A stretch of 64,000 bases of DNA from Actinomadura hibisca NBRC 15177 (lineage in GTDB: Bacteria > Actinomycetota > Actinomycetes > Streptosporangiales > Streptosporangiaceae), in contig NZ_BCRO01000039.1 in the NCBI RefSeq assembly GCF_001552635.1, positions 141,951 through 205,950 on the forward strand. Direction: 5' to 3'. The translations under genes were made by a program, and so were the position numbers. This document shows, in pieces, positions 7,056 to 15,888 of the stretch (positions within the stretch are counted from its first letter, which is position 1; the number at the start of each line of letters is the position of its first letter). The notes under the pieces were generated by a model. That model saw only the letters and a program-made list of their open reading frames with translations, ran no database searches and was not told the origin of the DNA.

Positions 7056-9515
7056 TCAGGGCAGGGGACGCCGCCACAGGGTGGGCTCGCCCCGGTCGGT
7101 GCCGACCGCCAGCAGGTCGCCGCCCAGGACGGCCAGGCCGGTGAGCCGCTGCGCGCCGTCCCCGGCCAGTCCGTCGCCGCGCGGCCGGTCCGTCCGCCAG
7201 GACGCGCCGTCCGCCGACGTCCACAGCGCCACGTCCGATCCGGCCTCGCCCGCCACGACGAACCCGCGCGGCGTCGCCGTCACGGCGGTCAGCGCGTCGG
7301 ACGGCACGGCCTGGGCCTTCCACGTGCGTCCGCCGTCGGTCGAGGTCACCAGGACGTTGCGGCCGAGCGCGACCAGCGCGTCGCCCTTGGCCGCCACCTG
7401 GAACAGCGCGCCCGATCCCGCTTCGCGCGGCAGCGCGACCGAGGTCCACTTGCCGCCGTCGGGCGAGGTCCAGACGGCGGGCACGTCGCCCTTGCGGCCC
7501 CCGACGGCGACATAACCACCGGAGACGGCCGCGACGTCCCGCATCCAGGAGTTCTTGAGGTCGCCGCCGCCCGCGTCCCAGCGTTTCAGGTCGCGCGAGG
7601 ACCACGAGGCCGCCGACGAGCCCGTCCAGCCGACCGCGACCGCGCCCGCCGGGCCGTGGGCCACGCCGGACAACTCGCCGTCGCCGGACCTGACGTCGGC
7701 CGCCTGCCAGGCCGTGCCGTCCGGGGAGGTCAGCAGCAGCGGCCGCGTGCGGCCCGCGCCCCGGCCGACCGCGACCCATCCGGCGGGCCCGTGCGCGGCT
7801 CCGGCGAGCCGCTGTATCCCGGCGCCGGTCATGCCGGTGCCGCCCGCGCGCGTCCAGGTACCGCCGTCGCGGGTGCCCCACACGGCGGCGTCGCCGTTGG
7901 CGCTGCCGACCGCCAGGACCGTCCCGGCGTCCGCGACCAGGCGGGCGAGGGTGCGGTCGGCCGTCACGGCTCCGGGCACCGCGAGCAGGTCCACGTCGCC
8001 GTGCTTGGCGCCGGGCACCGTCAGGTACGCGCCGTTGTCCTGCCGCCCCGCGACGAGCACGCCCTTGGGCAGCGCGACGGTGTTCTCGGCCTTGCGGCCG
8101 CCGCCCGAGTCCAGCCGTTCGATGGGCTGCCACGACGCGCCGTCGCCACTGCGGTGCACCGCCAGCCGCCCGTCCGACAGCGGCGCGACGGCCGCGAGCC
8201 CCGCCTCCGAACCGCCGAACGCCGTCAGCCGCACGTAGGTGCGCCGGTCGATCACACCGGACCGCGCCCAGCCGACGCCGTCCGCCGAGCGGAAGAACAC
8301 CGCGATGGGCCGCTTCTTCTTGCTCTTGCCCCGGCCTTCGCGCGCGGCGTAGAAACCGCCGGGCCCGGAGACCAGGCCCACGATCCCGCCGTAGGAGCCG
8401 TCGCTCTGCGGGATCTCGACGGGCGTCCACGTCCTGCCATCGGTGGAGCGCGAGATCCCGTCCTCGCCCTGCATGACCAGGGTGTCGCCGCTGGCGGCCA
8501 GGCGCGTGGGCGCGCCCTTGAGGCCGGTGGCCGCGACGCGCTGCCAGGCCGCGCCGTCCGTTGAACTCCAGATCACCGGCTTGCCGTCCTTGGCGACGCC
8601 CGCACCCACGAACCCGGACGCGGTCGCGGCGAGCGCGGTGGCCTCGTCGTCGTCCTGGAAGGCCGACGGATCGCCGGGACGTGCCGTCCAGTCCTTGCCG
8701 TCCGGGCTCGACCAGGTGGTGACCCCGTTGTTGTCGCCGAGCGCGGCCCAGCCTTTGGGTCCGGCCGCGATCGCCTTGGGCACGCCGTCGCCTCCGGCGG
8801 CGGCCCGCCACTGCTTGCCGCCGTCGTCGGAGGTCAGGAACTGGCCCCGGGGGCGTCCGGCGGTCTCGCTGCCGATGGTCACCACCGTGCCGCCCCGGGA
8901 GGCGACGCCGGTGATGGCCTGCTCGTGCCCGTCGAACAGGGCGGGCGGCACCGGGAAGAGCTGACCGGCGGGACGCGCGCCCGCGTTCTGCGCGGCGGCC
9001 TCGCGCGTTCCGGCGGCGGGCGCGTCGCCGCCGTCGTCACGGACCAGGTAGACGATCCCGCCTGCCAGCAGTGCGGCGATCGCGGCGACCGCGATCCCGG
9101 ACGACAACCCCGGCCGGATGATCCGCGACGGGCCGATGCCGGGCGGCTCGGGCGTGGACTGGGGACGCTCGAACGCGTCCGCCTTGAAGGGGTTCTCCGG
9201 GGGAGGGGCGGGCCGTGCCTGCTCGGCTTCGCGAATGGGCGGAGCGGACGGTGCAGGCGGTGCAGGCGGTGCAGGCGGTGCAGGCGGTGCAGGCGGTGCA
9301 GGCGGTGGGTGGACGGGGGCGGCCAGCGGCATCGCCGCCGTTCCGTGCTCCGCGTTCGGCTCGGGCCGCGTCTCTTCTACCGGCTGCTGCTCCTGCGAGG
9401 CGAGCCATGGCGGGGCGGGAAGGGGAGGCGGTTCGCTGGTGGGCGGTTCGGTCGAGTGGCCCCAACTCGGCGGCGGTGCGGGCGGCTCCCTGCGGTTCTG
9501 CTCGTCCGCGCCCAC
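7056..9515 (-). CDS. Membrane-anchored BNR/Asp-box beta-propeller protein
   Basis: 819 residues. A Pro-rich cytoplasmic region (about 1-135) contains a PPA repeat tract. One membrane segment follows (SSGIAVAAIAALLAGGIVYLV), then about 650 residues of repeated WD/BNR-like blades with Asp-box motifs such as SDDGGKQW, SPDGKDW, STDGRTWT and STDGGRTWK. This points to one or two extracellular propellers, as in sialidase-like or binding proteins. No catalytic set is evident, so a binding or scaffold role is most likely. The start is GTG. It is convergent with the EspR-like gene. Confidence 0.8.
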   Translation of the reverse strand: MGADEQNRREPPAPPPSWGHSTEPPTSEPPPLPAPPWLASQEQQPVEETRPEPNAEHGTAAMPLAAPVHPPPAPPAPPAPPAPPAPPAPSAPPIREAEQARPAPPPENPFKADAFERPQSTPEPPGIGPSRIIRPGLSSGIAVAAIAALLAGGIVYLVRDDGGDAPAAGTREAAAQNAGARPAGQLFPVPPALFDGHEQAITGVASRGGTVVTIGSETAGRPRGQFLTSDDGGKQWRAAAGGDGVPKAIAAGPKGWAALGDNNGVTTWSSPDGKDWTARPGDPSAFQDDDEATALAATASGFVGAGVAKDGKPVIWSSTDGAAWQRVAATGLKGAPTRLAASGDTLVMQGEDGISRSTDGRTWTPVEIPQSDGSYGGIVGLVSGPGGFYAAREGRGKSKKKRPIAVFFRSADGVGWARSGVIDRRTYVRLTAFGGSEAGLAAVAPLSDGRLAVHRSGDGASWQPIERLDSGGGRKAENTVALPKGVLVAGRQDNGAYLTVPGAKHGDVDLLAVPGAVTADRTLARLVADAGTVLAVGSANGDAAVWGTRDGGTWTRAGGTGMTGAGIQRLAGAAHGPAGWVAVGRGAGRTRPLLLTSPDGTAWQAADVRSGDGELSGVAHGPAGAVAVGWTGSSAASWSSRDLKRWDAGGGDLKNSWMRDVAAVSGGYVAVGGRKGDVPAVWTSPDGGKWTSVALPREAGSGALFQVAAKGDALVALGRNVLVTSTDGGRTWKAQAVPSDALTAVTATPRGFVVAGEAGSDVALWTSADGASWRTDRPRGDGLAGDGAQRLTGLAVLGGDLLAVGTDRGEPTLWRRPLP
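9251..9304. repeat. Six tandem 9-bp repeats inside the propeller gene
   Basis: GTGCAGGCG occurs six times head to tail with no mismatch. On the coding (minus) strand it encodes a PPA/APP run in the Pro-rich cytoplasmic segment. Such a tract can change copy number by slippage in steps that keep the frame. Confidence 0.95.
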
Positions 9516-9660
9516 GGTCGCCCCCTTCGCGAAAGCACAAAGGTGCAGTGTACGAAAAGCGCGGGTGAGGGAAAAGGGCGGCGAAAAGGGGAGAAGGCAG
9601 GCGTTAACCGCTGTTTTTGGTGGGGCGTGTTCGCCGGTGAAGAGCGTTGTTGAAAAGGGG

Positions 9661-10020
9661 TCAGCAGAGGGCGCTGTGCACTCGGCCGAGGTGCCGGGCC
9701 GCCTGGAGGCAGGCGACGCGGTCGCCCGGATCGGTGATCCGCGCCGTCGCGGCCACCAGCGACTGAGCGAGGGTGAGGGCGAAGGTCGCCAGCGCCTCGG
9801 TCCGGGCGTCGGCGGGGCCGTTGAGGGAGGGGGCCATAGACAGTGCCCACCACGCCTCGCTGGCCTCCGACAGCGCCGTGGTGTAGCGGGGCGTGCGCGC
9901 GGTCAGGGCGGTGGCGGCGCGCTCCACCAGTTCCAGGCCGTCGAACGCGGCGGCCAGGAGTTCGGGCGTGCTGGTGGCGGTGTTGAGGCGGTCGGTCGCG
10001 TAGGCGATGTAGTCGTCCAT
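9661..10020 (-). CDS. Small helical hypothetical protein
   Basis: 119 residues, almost all alpha-helical by composition (DDYIAYATDRLNTATSTPELLAAAF; ALSEASEAWWALSMAP), with no signal peptide, membrane segment or known motif. Codon use is actinobacterial. The ATG start is preceded by AGGTGAGGACTGC. An inverted repeat GAATCA-N8-TGATTC (10034-10053) sits just upstream. I do not recognise the family. Confidence 0.65.
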   Translation of the reverse strand: MDDYIAYATDRLNTATSTPELLAAAFDGLELVERAATALTARTPRYTTALSEASEAWWALSMAPSLNGPADARTEALATFALTLAQSLVAATARITDPGDRVACLQAARHLGRVHSALC

Positions 10021-10033
10021 GCAGTCCTCACCT

Positions 10034-10053
10034 GAATCAACCGAAGATGATTC
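10034..10053. promoter_or_regulatory. Inverted repeat upstream of the small helical gene
   Basis: GAATCA-N8-TGATTC in a locally AT-richer stretch between the minus-strand gene start (10020) and the NUDIX gene. It may be an operator; no regulator is identified. Confidence 0.4.
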
Positions 10054-10177
10054 TGTTCATTAAAGGTGCCGGTGAGGCCAGTGTGCGGGGTGCGCCGGGC
10101 CGACGTCAATCACTGTTGGCGCATGTCGGCCCGCTCGCCGCTAGTTGATGATGTGGCGAAAGGCCGAGGTCGGCGGG

Positions 10178-10579
10178 CTAGGGAACGAGACCGTGCTCGA
10201 TCGCCAGGTCCAGCGCGGCCTGCGAGGCGGGGGCCAGCAGGTCGCGTTCGGCGCGGTCCACGTAGCGGAGCTCGCTCACCTCGCCGGTCGGCGTGATGTC
10301 GCCGGTGAAGCCGGAGGTGAAGCACGCCATCCGCACGTGGGAGAAGGCGGGCTGGTCGTGCGCGGCCGCGCGCACGACGCCCAGCGCGCGGAACGAGCCC
10401 GCGTCCAGCTCCACCGCCAGCTCCTCGCGGACCTCCCGCGACACCGCCGTCCAGTCGTCCTCGCCGGGCTCGCGCTTGCCGCCCGGCAGGTACAGCAGGT
10501 CGCGGCCGCGCGAGCGCACCGCCAGCATCCGGCCGTCGCGGGCGTGCACCCAGGCGACCACGTCCAGATCGGTGCTCAC
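10178..10579 (-). CDS. NUDIX hydrolase
   Basis: 133 residues. The full Nudix box reads GGKREPGEDDWTAVSREVREEL, with the REVREE helix that binds metal. Such enzymes hydrolyse nucleoside diphosphates linked to another group; the specificity is not readable. The GTG start overlaps the stop of the ABC ATPase gene as GTGA, so it is translated as the last gene of the transporter operon. Confidence 0.9.
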   Translation of the reverse strand: MSTDLDVVAWVHARDGRMLAVRSRGRDLLYLPGGKREPGEDDWTAVSREVREELAVELDAGSFRALGVVRAAAHDQPAFSHVRMACFTSGFTGDITPTGEVSELRYVDRAERDLLAPASQAALDLAIEHGLVP

Positions 10580-11358
10580 AACCGTCGCGACTCCAGCACG
10601 CGTTGCAGGAACGCGCGGGTGCGGGGCTCGCGCGGCTCGGTGAACATCTGCTCGGCCGGACCGCGCTCCAGCAGCACCCCGTCCTGGAGGAAGCAGACGG
10701 TGTCGGCGATGTCGCGCGCGAAGCCCATCTCGTGGGTGGCCAGCACCATCGTCATGCCGGAGTCCTTGAGTTCGCGGATGATGCCCATCACCTCGGTCAC
10801 CAGCTCCGGGTCGAGCGCGGAGGTGACCTCGTCGAGCAGCAGCAGGCTCGGTTCGCACGCCATGGCGCGGATGATCGCCACGCGCTGCTGCTGGCCGCCC
10901 GACAGCCGGTCGGGGTAGGCGTGCGCCTTGTCGGCCAGGCCGAAGCGGTCGAGCAGCTCGCGGGCGCGCGCCTCGGCGTCGCGCCGTGTCCACCGGTGCG
11001 CCCGCACCGGCGCCAGCGTGATGTTGTCCAGCACCGACATGTGCGGGAACAGGTTGTAGGACTGGAACACCATGCCGATGCGCCGGCGCACCTCGTCGGG
11101 GTCGGTGCCCACGTCGGTGATCTCGTCGCGGCCCAGCCAGATCGCGCCGTCGTCCACGGTCTCCAGCAGGTTCACGCAGCGCAGCAGCGTGGACTTGCCC
11201 GACCCGGACGCCCCGATCAGGCAGACCACCTCGTGCGGGGCGACCTCCAGGTCGACGCCGCGCAGCACGTGGTGGCCGTGGTAGTTCTTCCAGACGCCCT
11301 CGATCCGCAGCAGCGGCTCGGCGCCGGTGTCGGGCCCGGTCTGCTTGCTCGGCTTCAC
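10576..11358 (-). CDS. Polar amino-acid ABC transporter ATP-binding protein
   Basis: 260 residues with a complete ABC set: Walker A GASGSGKST, Q-loop (MVFQSYNLFPHMSVLDN), signature LSGGQQQR, Walker B LLLLDEVTSALDPE and the switch His in VLATHEMGFARD. It belongs to the GlnQ/GluA group. The start overlaps the permease stop by GTGA. It powers import by the downstream-numbered permease and lipoprotein partners. Confidence 0.95.
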   Translation of the reverse strand: MKPSKQTGPDTGAEPLLRIEGVWKNYHGHHVLRGVDLEVAPHEVVCLIGASGSGKSTLLRCVNLLETVDDGAIWLGRDEITDVGTDPDEVRRRIGMVFQSYNLFPHMSVLDNITLAPVRAHRWTRRDAEARARELLDRFGLADKAHAYPDRLSGGQQQRVAIIRAMACEPSLLLLDEVTSALDPELVTEVMGIIRELKDSGMTMVLATHEMGFARDIADTVCFLQDGVLLERGPAEQMFTEPREPRTRAFLQRVLESRRL

Positions 11359-12245
11359 TTGCCGCCCCCTCCGGACGCGCGGCGGCGCTCGGCGCGCGCC
11401 GCGAGATGGTCGGTGAAGCGGGCCATTGGCACGGTCAGCGCGATGAACAACACAGCCGCGGCCAGGTACGGGGTGTAGTTGAAGGTCTCGGCCGAGTGGA
11501 TCTGCGCCTGGCGCAGCGCCTCCAGCGGGCCGAGCACCGCCACCAGCGCGGTGTCCTTCTGGAGCGAGGCGAAGTCGTTCAGCAGCGGCGGCACGACCCG
11601 CCGCACCGCCTGCGGCAGCACCACGAAGCGCAGGCTCTGCGCCTGGCTGAGGCCGAGCGACCGGGCCGCCGCGCGCTGGCTCGGGTGGATGGAGTCGATG
11701 CCCGAGCGGAACACCTCGGCCACGTACGCGCTGTAGGACAACACCAGCGCGAACCCGCCCAGCACGGCCGGGCTGCTCGGCACGCCCTCCAGGCGCAGCG
11801 CGGGCAGCCCGAACCCGACCAGGTACACCAGCAGGATCGTCGGGATGCCCCGGAACACGTCGGTGTAGAGGGTCGCCAGGGCGCGCAGCGGGAAGAACAG
11901 CGGGTTGCGCAGGCCCCGGGCCAGCGCGACCAGCAGGCCCAGCACCAGGATGACCGGCTCGGCGAGCAGGAAGATCTGGACGTTCAGCCAGAAGCCGCTC
12001 AGCACGTCGGGGAACGCGGTGGCGAACTCGTCCCAGTCGAAGAAGGTCTCCTTGACGCGGGACCAGCCCGGCGTGGCGGTGAGCGCCACCGCGACGACCA
12101 CCACGAACAGGATCGTGGAGGCCGTCGCGATGGAGCCCGAACGCACGCTCTGCCGCCGCTGGCGGCGTTCCCGGTCGAGCTGCCGGGCGCTCTTCACCCA
12201 GGCGGGGGCCGCCCCGGGCGGCGCGTCGTGGTCGGGTGCGGTCAC
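11355..12245 (-). CDS. Polar amino-acid ABC transporter permease
   Basis: 296 residues. About 5-6 membrane segments are preceded by a charged N-terminal tail. The EAA loop is visible as YVAEVFRSGIDSIHPSQRAAARSLGLSQAQSL, typical of the His/Glu/Gln/Arg permease family. Only one permease gene is present, so it probably works as a homodimer. It starts with GTG, 10 bases after the binding-protein stop. Confidence 0.94.
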   Translation of the reverse strand: MTAPDHDAPPGAAPAWVKSARQLDRERRQRRQSVRSGSIATASTILFVVVVAVALTATPGWSRVKETFFDWDEFATAFPDVLSGFWLNVQIFLLAEPVILVLGLLVALARGLRNPLFFPLRALATLYTDVFRGIPTILLVYLVGFGLPALRLEGVPSSPAVLGGFALVLSYSAYVAEVFRSGIDSIHPSQRAAARSLGLSQAQSLRFVVLPQAVRRVVPPLLNDFASLQKDTALVAVLGPLEALRQAQIHSAETFNYTPYLAAAVLFIALTVPMARFTDHLAARAERRRASGGGGK

Positions 12246-12255
12246 TGGCGCACCG

Positions 12256-13128
12256 TCACTTCAGGACCGGGGCGCCCGCGGCCGCGGTCAGCCACCTGTC
12301 CTGGATCTTGGCCAGCTCGCCGGACGACTTCAGCTCGCCGATCGCCTTGTTGAGGCAGCCGACCAGCGTGTTGCCCTGCTGGAGGAGCAGGCCGAAGAAC
12401 TCCTTGCCCGAGCCGCCGCCGACGTCGAACTGACCGACGATCTTGGAGCCCTCGACCTGGGCGGCGGTGACGTAGAAGGCGCTCGGCAGGTCCAGCACCG
12501 CCGCGTCCACCTGCTTGCCCTTCAGCGCGTTGACCACGTCGATCTGGCTGTTGAACACCTTCGGGTCGTCGCCCGGCTTGATCTGGTCGCGGACCGCCTG
12601 GAGCGAGGTGGTGCCGACCTGCACGCCGATCTTGGCGTCCTTCAGCTCGGCCAGGCTCTTGGCCCCGGCGAACTTGCCGTTGCCCATGGTGACCACGCCC
12701 TGGCGCACGTCGTAGTAGCCGTCGGAGAAGGTCACGGCCTTCTGCCGGGCGGGGGTGACCGAGATCTGGTTGATGTCGAAGTCGAAGTTCTTGGGACCGG
12801 GCGCGTAGGAGGCGTCGAACGACTGCGTCACCCATGTGACCTCGTTCTTGGCGAAGCCCAGCTTGCCCGCCACCGCGTAGGCGACCGCGCTCTCGAAGCC
12901 CTCGCCGTTGGACGGGTCGTTGTTCTTGAACCACGGCTCGAAGGCGGGCTTGTCGGTGGCGACGGTGAGCTGCCCGGCCTTGACCAGCTTGAGCTGGTCC
13001 TTGGCGCAGGAGGCGGGCGAGGCCGACGCGCCGGAGGAGGACGAGTCCTCCTGCGGGGCGCAGGCCGTGGCGGCGATGGCGAGCGCGGCCACCCCGGCGA
13101 GGGCGGTCAGCAGGGAACGGCGGGCCAT
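12256..13128 (-). CDS. Amino-acid ABC transporter substrate-binding lipoprotein
   Basis: 290 residues. A lipoprotein signal with AATAC puts the lipid-anchored Cys at about residue 23, followed by a Ser-rich linker and a family-3 solute-binding domain (LTVATDKPAFEPWFKNN; FDFDINQISVTPARQKAVTFSDGYY; LAELKDAKIGVQVGTTS). It captures a polar amino acid or related solute outside the cell. Position next to a SAM hydrolase hints at, but does not prove, a methionine- or adenosine-related ligand. Confidence 0.92.
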   Translation of the reverse strand: MARRSLLTALAGVAALAIAATACAPQEDSSSSGASASPASCAKDQLKLVKAGQLTVATDKPAFEPWFKNNDPSNGEGFESAVAYAVAGKLGFAKNEVTWVTQSFDASYAPGPKNFDFDINQISVTPARQKAVTFSDGYYDVRQGVVTMGNGKFAGAKSLAELKDAKIGVQVGTTSLQAVRDQIKPGDDPKVFNSQIDVVNALKGKQVDAAVLDLPSAFYVTAAQVEGSKIVGQFDVGGGSGKEFFGLLLQQGNTLVGCLNKAIGELKSSGELAKIQDRWLTAAAGAPVLK

Positions 13129-13200
13129 GGCGGGCCTCCAGCGGGTCGGGCCTGTCCGGTGGTGCGGACGGTCAGCGGTGCGGATGGTGCGGGTGGGGTC

Positions 13201-14022
13201 TCAGGTGGTGCGGAGGGTCAGGGCGCCGGTGGCGACCAGGCCGAAGCGGGCGTTGGCCGCGCCCTGGTTGATCGCGAAGCCGAGGCGGCCGGAGGAGTCG
13301 ACCCACACCAGCGGCTCGCCCGGGGCGACCGCGCCGAAGGTCTCGGCGAACGGCACCCGCGCCGAACGCTCCGCGCCGTCGGCGGCGGTCCAGGTCAGTT
13401 CCAGTTCGGTGCCGTAGGGCAGGTCGCCGAGCGCGGCGGTCAGGTCGGCGCGGTCGGCCGACAGGATCAGGCTGCCGAACTGGTCGGCGTACAGCACGGT
13501 CGTGGTCAGCACGCCGTCGCCGACCTCGGGGGTGGGCAGCGCCAGCTCCATCGGCGCGGCGGCCGGGCCGAGGTCGGCCAGGTCGACGCCCCCGGCGACG
13601 TGCGCGGCGGCGGGCGCGAAGATGTCGCGGCCGTGGAAGGAGGTGGAGACGGCGGGGAGCCGGTAGGCGGGGTTCTCCAGCAGGTGGGCGCGGCGGACGC
13701 CGCCCAGCGCCTCGGCGGCCGGGACCAGCAGCCCGTTGTCGGGGCCGATCAGCACGTCGCCGCGGCCGGTCTCGACGCCGATCGGGTGGCGCGGGGTGCC
13801 GACGCCCGGGTCGACGATCCCGACGTGCACGCCCGCGGGCAGGTACGGCAGCGCCTGGCGCAGCAGCAGCGCGCCCTCGACGATGGCGTACGGGGTGATC
13901 TCGTCGCTGAGCACCAGCACGTTGGCCGACGGGGCGATCGAGTACATCACTCCGGCGCAGATCGCGCTGTAGGCGTTGCCGAAATCGGTGGCGAGACTGA
14001 TGAACGGGCGGGATTCGGACAC
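13201..14022 (-). CDS. SAM hydrolase (SAM hydroxide adenosyltransferase, DUF62 family)
   Basis: 273 residues, normal for the family. It has ATDFG at the N-terminus, IVDPGVGTPRHPIGVE, LIGPDNGLL and STSFHGRDIFAPAAAH. The Asp71-Arg78-His130 triad that activates water in characterised members is conserved, and the extra loop of fluorinases is not apparent. It splits S-adenosylmethionine to adenosine and methionine. It sits 72 bases upstream of the binding-protein gene on the same strand, so it may head the operon; a link between SAM turnover and uptake is inference. Confidence 0.9.
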   Translation of the reverse strand: MSESRPFISLATDFGNAYSAICAGVMYSIAPSANVLVLSDEITPYAIVEGALLLRQALPYLPAGVHVGIVDPGVGTPRHPIGVETGRGDVLIGPDNGLLVPAAEALGGVRRAHLLENPAYRLPAVSTSFHGRDIFAPAAAHVAGGVDLADLGPAAAPMELALPTPEVGDGVLTTTVLYADQFGSLILSADRADLTAALGDLPYGTELELTWTAADGAERSARVPFAETFGAVAPGEPLVWVDSSGRLGFAINQGAANARFGLVATGALTLRTT

Positions 14023-14126
14023 AGAGAAGCCTCAGACCTGCGAAAACAATGAAGAGCGAGAGTAAAGCCTACCAAGACGGTAGAGAGTCGGCGGACCCGG
14101 CACGGCCCTCGGAACCCTTCCGGTGA

Positions 14127-14453
14127 TCACGTCAGTGCGAACACCGTCCCCGTTATTCCCAGGCCGACCGTGACGGCGGTGGCCACCAGGATCGAGACCG
14201 GGTCGGCGACCGGCCGCCCGGCCGCCAGCATCCGGTGCCGCCTGCGGTGCCGCCGCCCCGCGCGGCGCAGTTGCAGCGCCGCCGCGCCGCACACCGCCGC
14301 GCCCGCCAGCCCCGCCCCGGTCGCGGTGGGCGCGAACCGCACGCACACCAGGCCCGCCACGATCAGCGCGAGCACGGTGCGGGACCAGGCCAGCGCGGTG
14401 CGCTCGGGTTGCGCCCCGTGGTCCCACAGGGCCCGGGGCGCGCGCGGGCTCAT
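14127..14453 (-). CDS. DUF202 family small membrane protein
   Basis: 108 residues. It has the DUF202 signature near the N-terminus (GAQPERTALAWSRTVLALIVAGLV) and three membrane segments, with an Arg/His-rich cytoplasmic loop RRAGRRHRRRHR between the second and third. Function unknown. Its ATG overlaps the stop of the upstream DUF202 gene (ATGA), so the two are coupled and may form a hetero-oligomer. Confidence 0.85.
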   Translation of the reverse strand: MSPRAPRALWDHGAQPERTALAWSRTVLALIVAGLVCVRFAPTATGAGLAGAAVCGAAALQLRRAGRRHRRRHRMLAAGRPVADPVSILVATAVTVGLGITGTVFALT

Positions 14454-14839
14454 CGGGCGGCCAGCAGCGCCACCAGCAGGACCACCGCCGCGATCGCCAG
14501 CCCGTAGGACAGGACCGGCGCGAGCGCGGGCAGCGGCAACGTCTCGGCCCGGCGCAGCGCGCGCTCGGTGCGCAACCAGCGGCGGAACGCCAGCGCCGCG
14601 ACCAGCGCCCCGGTGGCCGACAACCCGGCCGCCAGCCCCGTGCGCAGCGGCCCGGCCACCAGGTGGTCGCTGAGCGCCAGCCCGATCCCACCGGCGATCA
14701 TCGCCAGCGCGGTGCGGATCCAGGCCAGGAACGTGCGCTCGTTGGCCAGCGTGAAGCGGGGGTCGGGGTCCTCGCCCTCGGCCAGCAGGCGGTCGTGCCA
14801 CCTGCCGGACGGCGGGCCCGGGGGGTCCATCGCGGTCAT
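14450..14839 (-). CDS. DUF202 (YidH-like) membrane protein
   Basis: 129 residues with the family core DPRFTLANERTFLAWIRTALAMIAGGIGLAL and three membrane segments. I selected the ATG that begins MTAMDPPG, 29 codons inside the longest frame, because the upstream codons are Pro/Arg-rich without family similarity. It is the first gene of a two-gene DUF202 pair. Confidence 0.85.
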   Translation of the reverse strand: MTAMDPPGPPSGRWHDRLLAEGEDPDPRFTLANERTFLAWIRTALAMIAGGIGLALSDHLVAGPLRTGLAAGLSATGALVAALAFRRWLRTERALRRAETLPLPALAPVLSYGLAIAAVVLLVALLAAR

Positions 14840-15046
14840 CGGCGGTTCACTCTGCAATGTCGAAGGGCGGGGCTTGAAGGGTGGGGCGGAGAACGCGGGC
14901 GCGGGTCGGGGGTGAAGTCGCTTCATATTAGGCGACGGCTTTTGCTGGGTAATTCCTATATGGCAAGCAGGAATTGTTTTCCGGAGACGCCGAAGGCCGG
15001 GCCGCCCGCGTGCGCGCGAGCGGTCCGGCCGGAGCGGACTTCCAGG

Positions 15047-15640
15047 TCAGGACTGCTTGACGGCCTTCTTGCCGCCGGTCTTTTCCACGACGGTCTCAAC
15101 GAGGCGGTCATTGGCGAGCGTGAGGTAGATCAGCACACCGCCGATGTAGGTGCACAGCCGTACCGCGTCGGGAATGCCGTTCCAGGTCTCGTTCATCCAC
15201 ATGCCGAACCATTCCCCGGCGACGGCCTGGAAACCGAAGAACCAGAGGAACAGGCCGAGCGTGCAGCCGACGACGCCCCACTTCTTGGTCTCGCGGTACA
15301 CCGCGTCGGGCGCGCGCAGGGCGCGGGCCTGCTTCCAGGCCGACACCAGGCAGGAGACCATGATGGCCGCCTCGGTGATGATCACGCCGACGTAGGCCAG
15401 GTGGTGGAACCAGGTCCACGGGACGGACCGGTAGTTGATGTTGCTGACCTCGCGCAGCGAGGGCTTCTGGGCGTCCATCGCGAAGACGTGCGAGACGAAG
15501 TTGAAGTTCGTCCAGTAGTCGGTGAGATTGCCGAACACGACGAACAGGGCGAAGCCACCGACGGTGAAGGTGAGCAGGGCCTTGCTGGCGCGGATGAACC
15601 ACGTGGTGTCGAAGCTCCGCGCCGGGGTGGGATGAGCCAT
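15047..15640 (-). CDS. DUF2165 family integral membrane protein
   Basis: 197 residues. It has four membrane segments and the family landmarks GNLTDYWTNFNFVSHVFAMD, FHHLAYVGVIITEA and FLWFFGFQAVAGEWFGMW. The family has no assigned function. It is transcribed alone; 247 bases separate it from the MerR gene and hold nothing recognisable. Confidence 0.88.
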   Translation of the reverse strand: MAHPTPARSFDTTWFIRASKALLTFTVGGFALFVVFGNLTDYWTNFNFVSHVFAMDAQKPSLREVSNINYRSVPWTWFHHLAYVGVIITEAAIMVSCLVSAWKQARALRAPDAVYRETKKWGVVGCTLGLFLWFFGFQAVAGEWFGMWMNETWNGIPDAVRLCTYIGGVLIYLTLANDRLVETVVEKTGGKKAVKQS

Positions 15641-15888
15641 CAGAGGTGTTCCTTGTGCTCGCGGGACTGGAGGGGGTCCCGTCGTTCAGCGCAAGAACAT
15701 CCACTCCGGGACCCGGTGCGCCCGACCTTGCCTACGGCTCCCCGGCGGGAGTCCGTGACGGACGCGGTCCACTGGCTCCACCGCTGGAGGCGGCGTCGCG
15801 GGCCCCGGTGGCCTGAGGTGTGACCTGCGGTTCCCATGATACGGGATGGGCGACGTGAAATCGGACACAATGCCCTGGACGTCGCACC

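Noticed and set aside
11905..14052. 715-codon plus-strand frame opposite the ABC transporter and SAM hydrolase genes
   Set aside because: Low-complexity Gly/Ala/Val/Arg translation, antisense to clear genes.
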